A stretch of 64,000 nt of DNA from CAYVVD01 sp964454975 (GTDB lineage: Bacteria; Bacteroidota; Ignavibacteria; Kapaibacteriales; UBA2268). The position numbers were made by a program, and so were the translations under genes. The notes under the pieces were generated by a model that was not told the origin of the DNA, did no database searches, and saw nothing but the letters and a program-made list of their open reading frames with translations. The first letter of the stretch is position 1. Each line of letters starts with the position of its first letter. The DNA lies in assembly GCA_964454975.1 (NCBI GenBank), contig CAYVVD010000001.1:124001-188000 (forward strand). The letters are read 5' to 3'. Of the stretch, positions 37,401-46,070 are shown piece by piece.

Positions 37401-37929
37401 TAAAGAGGCAAAGAAAAAGATTAAAAATAATAAAATCATTGAAGAGATTGATGCTATGAGAAAATCTGTTAAAACAGGCATGATCAAGCTGAACGACATG
37501 ATTGCAAAGATCAGGCCTAATGTTCTTGAGGGACTATCTATTTCAGAGGCTGTCGAATGGCTGGTTGAAAATTTCCGAGAGAAATCCAATGTCTCTTGCA
37601 ACCTGGTTACAAATGTGGATTATATTAATTTAAGTGATAAACAAATGACTGCAATTTTCAGGATACTGCAAGAGTCCCTTACAAATGTGATTAAACACGC
37701 TAAAGCAAAAAATGTGTTGGTAAAGCTTATTCAAAAGGATGATTTCCTTATTCTGACTGTTAAGGATAACGGGCGTGGATTTGACTCGGACAATGCTCGC
37801 AAATTCTCTTTCGGCTTAGTCGGTATAAAAGAAAGAGCGGCTTCCTGTAACGGAAACATCAGTATTAAATCAAAACGCGGGAAGGGTACCGAAGTAACTC
37901 TCCAGGTACCGATTGAAGAAGGTGATTAA
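34447..37929 (+). CDS. Six-PAS sensor histidine kinase of the HisKA_3/NarX type
   Basis: From the ATG at 34447 the product is 1160 residues, with no clear membrane helix, so probably cytosolic. Five PAS domains run from about 10 to 640 (each ends in DITKR-, DITERK- or similar linkers). A GAF-like region (about 645-815) and a sixth PAS (about 818-935) follow, then a HisKA_3 dimerization domain with the phospho-acceptor His967 in 'LHDELG' and an ATPase with 'NVIKHAKAK' and 'DNGRGFD'. HisKA_3 kinases usually phosphorylate NarL-type regulators; one lies at 39613. A TTG start at 34405 is also in frame. It overlaps the convergent receiver-kinase by 4 bases. Confidence 0.9.
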   Translation: MKILEFTKELKFDCLFESSLNSILFLDAYGKIVDLNSRAEKLFGIRREICTGKYYPNYLPGVESKTIDLINKVAEDGPEIIEHSSGENGSTRFYRTEIRPMLDSNAEFIGAISITKDETSRLRKQEEIKKQKDFTESLFQNMISGFALHEIISDEEGKPVDYIFLDINKAFEDITGLISADIKGKRVTDILPGTENDPADWIGRYGKIAMTGSRETFESYSVNLNKWFVVSAYSPEKGKFATIFQDITKRVEAENKLKRNEEKLRLIIENSTNLFYSHTAEHELTYLSPQCIDYLDCEPEKAMKRWTEFATDNPVNKIGFENTVRAIETGERQTPYDLELNSAKGRKFWVEVRETPVVKHNKTVAIVGSLHDITERKSAETALKQSEALFRKVLENIRLIGLMLDENGKITFCNKFLLNLTGHKYDEVIGEDLFEKFLPLEIQQEHKEMFFSTINDIELHVVHENEITTKDGERKLIKWFNTEMRDESGKLFGITSIGEDVTAKRKSQERFRLITEITTDITYEWDLKTDNISWFGDIDAALGYSKGTIKPNLESWYDLIHPDELEYLKNILNEFYNKSNELFIEYRIRDSKGRWRHWQEKGLVILDENGKPGKVLGACLDITEKRRAELELINRERQFRFLAENAFSLIRSYELDEILGFATNKLFEITNGEASVFVCKFNDNTNRWSIFDIKFSDDMDIQSSLKFIEHVKSIEIRNNRWINEKLLSGRLVEFEEDLTKLIKILKLPEELISSLNNTDIEKILCLSFTYNNNFYGTGWLVYSQNVENINKPLLEAFSVQISTALNRVHNEKQRLDAETTFRSLFESSNDAILVIDAETSLIVDVNKAALDLYGFRRSELLGLNPVMLSAEPGSFFSILDSTDKIPLNKVRQSIHIKKNGSRFHVEFRFSLYESSGKKYLAVLVRDISERERYERELSQAHKQIQAFAEHLQNAREEDRKLISQDLHDELGSFLAGINFSLGYIIKEAKKKIKNNKIIEEIDAMRKSVKTGMIKLNDMIAKIRPNVLEGLSISEAVEWLVENFREKSNVSCNLVTNVDYINLSDKQMTAIFRILQESLTNVIKHAKAKNVLVKLIQKDDFLILTVKDNGRGFDSDNARKFSFGLVGIKERAASCNGNISIKSKRGKGTEVTLQVPIEEGD

Positions 37930-39464
37930 CAAATATCAAGCTCGTTGATTAATGTATGGACACCATTCTTGCGGGTTTTATCAAACAGGTTTAGCTCAAG
38001 TGCAAATATGGAACCGACTCCAACCGAACTCCGGACTGTGATATTTCCATTCATCAATTCCATGTATTTCTTTGTTATTGTAAGACCGAGGCCTGCCCCT
38101 TCGTAGTGCCGTGCTATACCGTCGCTTCCCTGCACAAACTCTTCGAATATTTCCAGCAGTTTTTCAACAGGTATTCCGATTCCCGAGTCTTTTATCTCTA
38201 CAAGGTATTTAGACTGCTCTTTGTGGTTTTTAATCCTGGTTCTGATGCTTATCTCACCCTTATCTGTAAACTTCACTGCATTTTGAATTAAATTGGAGAA
38301 ACACTTTTTGAATAGCCTTTCATCACCCAATGCAGACTTCCCTTCACATTCATTTATTAACTTAAGCTCCAGGCCTTTATTTTCAACTTCGTATTTATAG
38401 AATTCCAATACATTATTAATTAGCTCAACCGGGTCAATTGGGCTGAGTTTTAATTTAAAAATATCAAATTCCATGTCGGATAATTCAAGAATTTTGTTTA
38501 ACGTATCCATCAAACGTTTGCCGCTATTATAAATCATACTTGCCATTTCTCTGATTTCATTGCTTTTTGAATCGCTTTCTATAAGCTGTGCAAAACCAAG
38601 GATACCAACCATTGGCGTCCTTAGTTCATGGCTCATATTTGAAAAGAAGTTGCTTTTTATTCTGTTCAGGCGTTCTCTTTCTTCAAGTGTTTTTCTCTGA
38701 ATTTCCAAAGTTTTAATCCTCTCGGTAATATCCATTACGATACCGGAAATAATTTCATCATTGCCAAGTGTGATATTCGCCAGTAGACTAAGCACATCGC
38801 CGGACTTTGTTACGCAATTAATCTCTAAATTTTCGACTATTTTTTCTTCAAATATCCGTTTTAATACCTGTTCCCTTTCTATTGGGTTGGAATATGCATC
38901 AGCTATACTGAAATTCTTTGCGTCTTCCTTATTGTACCCGAACATCTTAAGCAATGCATTATTGGCAAATATCAAATCTCCATTATAATTTGTTTTATAA
39001 ACACCAATTTTTGCATTGTTTACCAGGTTTCTGAAATTATGCTCACTTTCAGAAAGCTTCTCTATAGCGTTGTCTTTTTCGAGCCTGTCAATATAGGCTT
39101 TGTATTCTCTTTGGATTACAAGAGGAAGTTTAAGGATGTTGCTTTTCAGAATTATGTCGTCAGCGCCGGCTTTCATTATCTCTACAGTCTTTTCATTGCC
39201 CAATGTACCCGTGAGTATAACAAAAGGTTTTTCCGGGCATGCTGATTTTAAATCATTTAGTGCGTCGAGGCCTGTATAACCCTGGAGCTTGTAATTTGAA
39301 AGAACCAGATCAAAGCTGTCCGTGTTCCGGAGATAATGCTTATACTCCTGCCCGGTTTTTGCCCAGAAAAGCTCGTAAATTGCATCCTCTTTTTTCAGCA
39401 GGGCTTCAACAAGCAAGTAGTCAGCCCTGCTGTCTTCGAGAAAAATTATTTTTATATTGTACAT
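37926..39464 (-). CDS. Receiver-PAS-histidine kinase with a degenerate receiver
   Basis: The 512-residue protein starts with a receiver (1-125), then a PAS at about 145-255, a HisKA with His279 ('NMSHELRTPM') and a HATPase with 'NLIQNAVKFTDKG' and 'DSGIGI'. The receiver keeps the acidic pocket (Glu10, Asp11) and the Lys, but the phospho-acceptor position is Asn57 in 'LVLSNYKLQG' where relatives have 'LILSDHKLPG'. The receiver therefore probably cannot be phosphorylated. The kinase core closely resembles the hybrid kinase at 43176, so these are paralogs. No membrane helix is seen. Confidence 0.9.
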   Translation of the reverse strand: MYNIKIIFLEDSRADYLLVEALLKKEDAIYELFWAKTGQEYKHYLRNTDSFDLVLSNYKLQGYTGLDALNDLKSACPEKPFVILTGTLGNEKTVEIMKAGADDIILKSNILKLPLVIQREYKAYIDRLEKDNAIEKLSESEHNFRNLVNNAKIGVYKTNYNGDLIFANNALLKMFGYNKEDAKNFSIADAYSNPIEREQVLKRIFEEKIVENLEINCVTKSGDVLSLLANITLGNDEIISGIVMDITERIKTLEIQRKTLEERERLNRIKSNFFSNMSHELRTPMVGILGFAQLIESDSKSNEIREMASMIYNSGKRLMDTLNKILELSDMEFDIFKLKLSPIDPVELINNVLEFYKYEVENKGLELKLINECEGKSALGDERLFKKCFSNLIQNAVKFTDKGEISIRTRIKNHKEQSKYLVEIKDSGIGIPVEKLLEIFEEFVQGSDGIARHYEGAGLGLTITKKYMELMNGNITVRSSVGVGSIFALELNLFDKTRKNGVHTLINELDIC

Positions 39465-39612
39465 TTATTTGCGTTTATAATTATTCAAATCTTTCAAATG
39501 CAATTTAGTCCAGGCAGGGATATTAAAAAGTAGGTAAAGTTATGATTAGTATGTAGAGAAAATTACTACAAGTAATGGGCAGATAATCTATTGATTTTAG
39601 TTGATTTATATC

Positions 39613-40248
39613 TCAAATAGCAATGAGTTTATTGCGGAGTGCATAAAAAACAATCTCGAAGTTGGAATGTAAGTTCATTTTTTCGAAAACACGTTGTTTG
39701 TATGTATTGACAGTACTCTGACTGATTGACAAATCTTCGGAAATTTCCCTGATTGTTTTGCCCGAGGCGATCATCAGGAAAATCTGGTATTCACGTTCAG
39801 ATAATAATTCATGTTGTTTTTTCCGAGAATCTGCCCCGATTTTATCGGCGATGATTGCTGCGAATCCTGGAGTGATATATTTTTTCCCCGATGCTACCTG
39901 GTAAATGGCAAATATTACATCTTCCGGGTTGGATTCCTTTGTAATATAGCCCCAGGCACCGAGTTTGAAAGCACGCTCAGCGTATATACGTTCCGGGTGC
40001 ATCGTCAGAAAAACTATTTTACAATTCAATCCGGCTGCTTTAATGTCTTTAAGCAACTCAAGTCCATCTCTGTCAGGAAGGCTTATATCAAGAAGTGCTA
40101 CATCGCAAGCGCTTTTTTTTACCCCGTCAAATACTTCGCCTCCGCTCCCTGCCTCGCCAACTACCTCTATGTCAAGCTCTGATTCTATTACCTTACGGAG
40201 CCCTTCGCGGACAAAGAAATGATCATCAGCTATAAATACTTTAATCAT
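39613..40248 (-). CDS. NarL/FixJ-family response regulator
   Basis: A 211-residue protein with an intact receiver (Asp9, Asp10, phospho-acceptor in 'ALLDISLPDRDG', Lys in 'ITKES') and a C-terminal LuxR-type HTH ('LLSEREYQIFLMIASGKTIREISEDLSISQSTVNTYKQR', shown in part). It is the only DNA-binding output seen in the signalling island, and the natural partner of the HisKA_3 kinase at 34447. It is divergent from the kinase operon at 40493, with 244 bases of shared AT-rich promoter region. Confidence 0.94.
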   Translation of the reverse strand: MIKVFIADDHFFVREGLRKVIESELDIEVVGEAGSGGEVFDGVKKSACDVALLDISLPDRDGLELLKDIKAAGLNCKIVFLTMHPERIYAERAFKLGAWGYITKESNPEDVIFAIYQVASGKKYITPGFAAIIADKIGADSRKKQHELLSEREYQIFLMIASGKTIREISEDLSISQSTVNTYKQRVFEKMNLHSNFEIVFYALRNKLIAI

Positions 40249-40492
40249 ATCCCGTCTCCGAAATCTTGTATAAGAACATACACAATATATTCATGTTTCA
40301 CAAGAGGAAAATGAATAATGATTAATATTAAAGAAAAATCAAACATATTGATCGTGGCATTTTTTATGACATAATTATCATAAGATGTGCTATTTATATA
40401 TAATTTCAAATACAATAAATTCCAATTACTAATGTAGCATAATACATGCAATAGAGTTAATAACTACTTCATTATAAAGACAGGGTCATACA

Positions 40493-42742
40493 ATGCAAAA
40501 AGTTGAATTCGAGCTTGATGAACAAGAATTGAACAATTGGCTTGAAAATCAATATATTGATTCTAAAAGGAGTAAAAATTCAATTCTCGGCGACCTGCTC
40601 AAAGCCAGGGATATCATAAAAAAACAACAGGAAGATCTGCAAAAAACAAATAAAGACCTTCTTGCATTGACTGTTGAACTGGAAAAGGAACTTGAGAAAA
40701 GGAAAAGTACTGAAAAGAAATTATTTGCGCACAATGAGCGCCTTGAGTTGCTGGTTGATAAAAGGACAGCTTCATTAAAACAGTTAAACAGTGCTCTGCT
40801 TAGGCAAATTGAAGATAAAAGAGAAATTGAAAAAGACTTAATTGAAAACGAGCGCAAATTCCGTACACTCTATGATAATTCACCTGATATGTATGTATCT
40901 GTTTCTCCCGATGACGCTTCTATTAAGCTATGCAACAAGACACTACTGAAATACACAGGCTACGAAGCTAAAGAGCTTATCGGGGAATCGGTTTTTTTTA
41001 TGTATCATGAGTCATGCCTGGACGATGCAAAGGAAGCTTTCAATGAGTTTATTACTACAGGAAAAGTAAGAGACAAAGAGCTTAAGCTAAAAAGAAAGGA
41101 TGGAAGTATTATTGATGTCAGCCTGAATGTTGACTCCGTAAAAGACGAAAACGGGAAGATACTCTATTCCATGTCTTCCTGGAGGGATATTACAGAGAGA
41201 TTAAAATCCGAAAAAATAATCAGGGACAATGAGAAAATATTCAAAGCAATTTTTAAAAATTCACCTTTAGGAATGGCGATTTTGGATACGTCCGGGAAAC
41301 TATTGTTTGTTAATCCTGCTCTTGTAAATTTTACAGGTTACAGCGATGAGGAACTGAAATCAATGATATTTACCGAATTTACTCATCCTGAAGACATTAA
41401 TAAAGATTTGGATAAGTATTTAGAATTGGTTCAAGGTAAAATAAAAAGCTACAAGATGGAAAAAAGGTACATTAATAAGAATGGTGAGATTGTCTGGGGG
41501 AATTTGAACGTAACCGGTATAAGGGATGATAACGATGATCTGGAGTTTGTCCTGGGGATGGCAGAGGATATTACTGAAGTAAAAGAACTTGAAGAAAGCA
41601 GAGAATCACTTCTGCATGACTTAAGGGAAAGAAACAAAGAACTGAATTGTTTGTACCAACTATCAAGGTTGACTTCAGATAGTAAGTTAGGGATTATAGA
41701 GGTTCTTAAGAAAACAACTGAAATTATTCCTCCGGCATGGAAATACCCGGAAATAACAGAAGTAAAAATCACTTTTGAAGATGTTGAATATAAAACACCG
41801 GGATTCCGGGAAAGCAAATGGAAACTTGACAAATCATTTGCAGTAGGCTCAGAAAACGAGATTAACATCAAGGTTGTGTACCTAAAAGAAATGCCGGCAA
41901 TGTATTATGGCCCATTTTTGAAAGAAGAACAAGAACTGATATTGGCACTTGCGAGAAACCTGTCACATTATATAGAGAGGAAAAAATACGAGGATAAAGT
42001 TCTCAGGCAAAAAGAAATACTCGAGGATTTGGTAGCGAAGCGCACATCTGAATTAATTAGAGCAAACAAAGACCTCGAAGAATTCAGCTATTCGGTATCT
42101 CATGACCTTCGTGCCCCATTGCGTCACCTAAGCGCTTTTTCGCAAATGCTTGTAGAAAAGATCTCGGGAATTGCAGACAAGAAAGCACTCCACTATCTGG
42201 ATATTATTAATAAATCTGCAACAAAGATGGACAGCTTGATTACTGCTATTCTGAATTTCTCTCGAACAGGCAGAGTAACAATAAATAAATCCCGAATAGA
42301 CATGAATTCATTAATTAATGAAATAATCCGTGACTTCCAGTTAGACCTAACCGAAAGGAAAGTAAACTGGATAATCGGTGAACTGCCTGAAATTAATGGA
42401 GATACATTGCTGATAAAGCAAGCATTTGTTAACGTAATATCAAACGCAATTAAATATACTTCACTTGAAGAAGTTGCCGAAATAACAATTATAGGAAACT
42501 CAAACGGAGATAAAGCGACTATTTCAATTATTGACAATGGTGTAGGCTTTGCTTCCGAAAACGCAGACAATATTTTTGGAGTTTTTCAAAGGCTGCATGC
42601 AGAGGAAGAATTCAATGGGATTGGCATTGGCCTGGCCAATGTTAAGAAAATAATCACCAGGCATGGTGGAGATATAACAGGCAAAGGCTCCCCGGGTGAG
42701 GGAGCAGAATTCACAATTACATTACCAAATGGAGAAGCTTGA
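40493..42742 (+). CDS. PAS-PAS sensor histidine kinase
   Basis: A 749-residue soluble kinase. Residues about 25-115 form a coiled coil. Two PAS domains follow (about 118-235 and 245-365, each ending in DITER/DITEV type linkers), then a GAF-like stretch (about 375-510), a second coiled coil, and a HisKA with His537 in 'YSVSHDLRAPLRHLS' of the phytochrome/bacteriophytochrome-like type. The HATPase carries 'NVISNAIKYT', 'DNGVGF' and 'GIGIGLANVKKI'. It is the first gene of a run of six overlapping genes and is coupled to the receiver at 42742. Confidence 0.92.
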   Translation: MQKVEFELDEQELNNWLENQYIDSKRSKNSILGDLLKARDIIKKQQEDLQKTNKDLLALTVELEKELEKRKSTEKKLFAHNERLELLVDKRTASLKQLNSALLRQIEDKREIEKDLIENERKFRTLYDNSPDMYVSVSPDDASIKLCNKTLLKYTGYEAKELIGESVFFMYHESCLDDAKEAFNEFITTGKVRDKELKLKRKDGSIIDVSLNVDSVKDENGKILYSMSSWRDITERLKSEKIIRDNEKIFKAIFKNSPLGMAILDTSGKLLFVNPALVNFTGYSDEELKSMIFTEFTHPEDINKDLDKYLELVQGKIKSYKMEKRYINKNGEIVWGNLNVTGIRDDNDDLEFVLGMAEDITEVKELEESRESLLHDLRERNKELNCLYQLSRLTSDSKLGIIEVLKKTTEIIPPAWKYPEITEVKITFEDVEYKTPGFRESKWKLDKSFAVGSENEINIKVVYLKEMPAMYYGPFLKEEQELILALARNLSHYIERKKYEDKVLRQKEILEDLVAKRTSELIRANKDLEEFSYSVSHDLRAPLRHLSAFSQMLVEKISGIADKKALHYLDIINKSATKMDSLITAILNFSRTGRVTINKSRIDMNSLINEIIRDFQLDLTERKVNWIIGELPEINGDTLLIKQAFVNVISNAIKYTSLEEVAEITIIGNSNGDKATISIIDNGVGFASENADNIFGVFQRLHAEEEFNGIGIGLANVKKIITRHGGDITGKGSPGEGAEFTITLPNGEA

Positions 42743-43173
42743 TGAAAGAAGATTCCTGCGTTTTGCTGGTGGATGACGATCCCGGCGATTTGGAACTGAT
42801 TAAGGAGGTAATAATTGATTACTACCCGGGCGAGGATGTTTTGGCTTTCGAAGATCCCGAAGAAGCCTTCGAATACTTGCAAAACAAATGGCAAAGGAAA
42901 AACAAGAAATGGTTCCTGCTTTGTGATCTTAATATGCCGAAACTAAGCGGTGTGGACTTAATCAAAAGACTTCGTAAGGAAGAAAAATTCAATGGAATAC
43001 CTATTGTAGTGTTCAGTTCTTCGTTCGAAGAACAAGACAAAGAAGAATGCTATAATGCAGGGGCAAATTCCTATGTTGTAAAGCCCGGAATATTCCCCGA
43101 TTTTAAAGAAAAGATAAAAAGTATTGGCCAATATTGGGGAGAAATTAACGAACCCCTTAAAACGGAGATATAG
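42742..43173 (+). CDS. Single-domain response regulator (Rcp1-like)
   Basis: A 143-residue stand-alone receiver from the ATG at 42742, which overlaps the kinase stop by one base. It holds 'VLLVDDDPGDLELIKE', phospho-acceptor Asp in 'LLCDLNMPKLSG', Ser/Thr in 'VVFSSSF' and Lys in 'YVVKPGIF'. Receivers of this long type (with 'DDPGD') commonly follow phytochrome-like kinases and shuttle phosphate. A Shine-Dalgarno GGAG sits just upstream. The hybrid kinase starts two bases after its stop. Confidence 0.93.
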   Translation: MKEDSCVLLVDDDPGDLELIKEVIIDYYPGEDVLAFEDPEEAFEYLQNKWQRKNKKWFLLCDLNMPKLSGVDLIKRLRKEEKFNGIPIVVFSSSFEEQDKEECYNAGANSYVVKPGIFPDFKEKIKSIGQYWGEINEPLKTEI

Positions 43174-43175
43174 TA

Positions 43176-46070
43176 ATGGAAACCCAGGAAATTCCGGATA
43201 AATTACGAATCTTAAATCTTGAGGACAGCCCTGCAGACACCGAATTAATAAAGCATGCTATTGACAGCATGAGCATGGATTACGAATTAATCCGGGTTGA
43301 TTCAAAGGTAAAATACATTGAGAAATGTAAGGCAGCGGAATTTGATTTAATACTTTCTGATCACAAGCTGCCGGGGTTTAATGGTATTGAAGCTCTCAAA
43401 ATTGCCTTAGACCTATGCCCCGGGATACCGTTTATATTTGTATCGGGCACAATCGGAGAAGAGATTGCTATTGAGGCAATGAAACACGGCGCCACCGATT
43501 ATATTCTAAAGAAAAATCTTAATAAAATACCGATTGCGATAAAAAGGGCGCTTAAGGAACTTAAAGAGAATAAAAAAAGAATATTTGCAGAAATGCAACT
43601 CGTCCACATTAATAATGTTCTAAATTCAATCAGGAATGTTAACCAGTTAATTGTAAAAGCGAAAGATAAAATTCAACTTCTTAACGAAGCCGTTAATCTG
43701 ATAACTGAATACAAAGGCTATAAGCATGCTATTATTGGTTTACTTGGTGAAAATAATGAAGTAGTCCATTATAGTTTTTCGGGGTTGGATGAGTATGTCG
43801 AAGATTTTAAAAGGGGTAGTGATATTGGACTGTCTTTGTGCTGGGAAAATACCGGAAAGTATAAAAATAGTGATATCTATTTGCCCGGCAATGAATGTGA
43901 ATCATGTTGCCTCCACAGTTATTCAAATTCGGGTTACCGTTCGATATCCTCAAGACTGGAACATGAAGGCAATAACTACGGCTTTATTACAATATCCGTA
44001 CCAGAAGAATTCATTGATGATGAACAGGAGCTCAGCCTTTTCAGGGAAATGAGAGGAGATATTGCCTTTGCCATTTATTCGCTTAACCTGAAGGAAGAGC
44101 AGGAAAAAGCCTTTTTAATGCTCGAAGAAAGCGAAGAGAAATACCGCAGGTTGGTCGAAAACATGATGGAGGGAGTAACTGTTGTAGATGTAAACGAGAA
44201 AATACTTTTTATTAACGAGACGGCACTGGAGATATTCGGTCATTCACGGGAAAAAATGCTCGGCAAGCCTTTAACAGAGTTTACGCCTGAATCTGAGCAC
44301 AAAATATTACAACAATCAACTAAGGAAAAATTGGAAGGCCAAACCTCGTCCTATTTGCTCAAGATTAAAAAGAAAAACGATGAAGAAAGGTATCTTAGAG
44401 TCAATTCTTCGCCTCTTTTCGAAAAAAACGGTTCTTATTACGGCTCCCTTGGTGTTTACCACGATATAACAGAGCCCATTGAATTCCGTGCGAAACTCGA
44501 ACGTAGTGAGCAAAGATTTAGGAAAATTTTTGAAGATTCTCCTAACGGAATACTAATATTCGATGAAGATGGCAGTTTGATTGACGTAAACAAGGAGTTT
44601 TATAACATATTGGGTATTTCACCGGACGAACCGAACGATTTTAATTCTTACAACATTTTCAATGACACAAATATCGAAGATTTGGAATTGTCCGAATTAA
44701 AGCAGGGTGAGAGTATTGTCTTCCAGTTGCATTGCAGCCCTGAATTTGACAGAAATTGTTTCAACTTAAGTAATTCGGTAAGAAACTTATACCTAAGTGT
44801 AAAAGTCACACCACTTGATATTCTCGGTGAAGGCAGGGTAGAAGCATACATGATGATAGTGGATGATATTTCAAAACTAAAAGAAACCGAGGTTGATCTA
44901 ATCCACTCCAAAGAAAGAGCAGAGCGCCTGAACCGCCTTAAATCTATTTTTCTTGCGAACATGAGCCACGAGATGCGCACGCCTATGGTTGGCATTCTCG
45001 GCTTTTCGGAAATATTGCTCAAAGAGGCACAACCGGAGGAAACCAGGGAAATCGCTGAGATAATCTACAACAGCGGCAAAAGGTTGATGGATACTCTTAA
45101 TCTTGTGTTGGATTTGACAAAGATAGAATCAGACAAGCAAGAAATGAATATCGAGATTGTTAATCCGATGTTTGTAATCATGGATGCAATCAGGCTATAT
45201 GACAAATTTGCTTTAGAAAAAGGAATTGAACTTACAGCCGAAATTCAGGATGATTCACTCCGGTGTGAACTTGATGAGAATATAATATATAAGATAGTTT
45301 ATAATCTTATTAACAATGCCATTAAATTCACAGACAACGGATATGTTAAGGTTATACTTGACAAGGAACTGCAAGGTGATGAATTATGGATGGTAATAAA
45401 AGTCGAGGATAGCGGGGTAGGCATAGATGAGGAATATATTGGTGTGATCTTTGATGAATTCAGGCAAGTTAGTGAAGGTATAAATCGTTCATATGAAGGA
45501 ACAGGCCTTGGGCTTACAATTACTAAACACCTCGTTGAAATATTGGGCGGCAATATTTCGGTTACAAGCAGGCTGGGCAAAGGCTCCACGTTTACAGTAA
45601 AATTTAAAGCTATCAACAAAGCAGAGATTAATGAACCAAAAGGTCCTGAACAAAAAGTAAAAACTAAAATCAATCTTTTGTACAAAGAGGAATCAAGATC
45701 GGATTTAAGTATCATGCTTGCTGAAGACGACGAGGTGAACAAAAAACTGATGAATAGATACCTGGAAGAATTTGGTGATGTTACTCATGTCTATAATGGA
45801 GAGGATGCTTTGAGCCTTACTTCCGCTAATAAATACGATCTCATTATACTCGATATTAATCTTGGCAAAGGTATTGATGGCGTAGAAACTATGCTGCAAA
45901 TTAAGAAACAGGGGAATAATCCGAACGCCAGGTATCTTGCTTTGACAGCATATGCGATGAAAGGCGACAGTGAGGAATTCCTCGAAGCAGGATTTGATTA
46001 TTATATTTCCAAGCCATTTTCCAGAAATGATTTTTTAGAATTGGTGAATAAACTCGCAGAGAAATCATGA
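43176..46070 (+). CDS. Receiver-GAF-like-PAS-PAS hybrid histidine kinase with C-terminal receiver
   Basis: A 964-residue hybrid kinase. Domains: receiver (1-130, phospho-acceptor Asp62 in 'SDHKLPG'), a GAF-like region with a Cys cluster 'NECESCCLHSY' (about 246-256), PAS at about 320-435 and 437-575, HisKA with His598 ('NMSHEMRTPMVG'), HATPase with 'NLINNAIKFTDNG' and 'DSGVGID', and a second receiver (about 845-960, Asp893 in 'ILDINLGKG'). The GAF part with CxxCC may bind a cofactor or metal. It is coupled to the genes before and after. Confidence 0.92.
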   Translation: METQEIPDKLRILNLEDSPADTELIKHAIDSMSMDYELIRVDSKVKYIEKCKAAEFDLILSDHKLPGFNGIEALKIALDLCPGIPFIFVSGTIGEEIAIEAMKHGATDYILKKNLNKIPIAIKRALKELKENKKRIFAEMQLVHINNVLNSIRNVNQLIVKAKDKIQLLNEAVNLITEYKGYKHAIIGLLGENNEVVHYSFSGLDEYVEDFKRGSDIGLSLCWENTGKYKNSDIYLPGNECESCCLHSYSNSGYRSISSRLEHEGNNYGFITISVPEEFIDDEQELSLFREMRGDIAFAIYSLNLKEEQEKAFLMLEESEEKYRRLVENMMEGVTVVDVNEKILFINETALEIFGHSREKMLGKPLTEFTPESEHKILQQSTKEKLEGQTSSYLLKIKKKNDEERYLRVNSSPLFEKNGSYYGSLGVYHDITEPIEFRAKLERSEQRFRKIFEDSPNGILIFDEDGSLIDVNKEFYNILGISPDEPNDFNSYNIFNDTNIEDLELSELKQGESIVFQLHCSPEFDRNCFNLSNSVRNLYLSVKVTPLDILGEGRVEAYMMIVDDISKLKETEVDLIHSKERAERLNRLKSIFLANMSHEMRTPMVGILGFSEILLKEAQPEETREIAEIIYNSGKRLMDTLNLVLDLTKIESDKQEMNIEIVNPMFVIMDAIRLYDKFALEKGIELTAEIQDDSLRCELDENIIYKIVYNLINNAIKFTDNGYVKVILDKELQGDELWMVIKVEDSGVGIDEEYIGVIFDEFRQVSEGINRSYEGTGLGLTITKHLVEILGGNISVTSRLGKGSTFTVKFKAINKAEINEPKGPEQKVKTKINLLYKEESRSDLSIMLAEDDEVNKKLMNRYLEEFGDVTHVYNGEDALSLTSANKYDLIILDINLGKGIDGVETMLQIKKQGNNPNARYLALTAYAMKGDSEEFLEAGFDYYISKPFSRNDFLELVNKLAEKS

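Noticed and set aside
40245..40451. Minus-strand frame of 68 codons between the NarL regulator and the kinase operon
   Set aside because: It overlaps the NarL gene start, is very AT-rich and has no recognisable domain.
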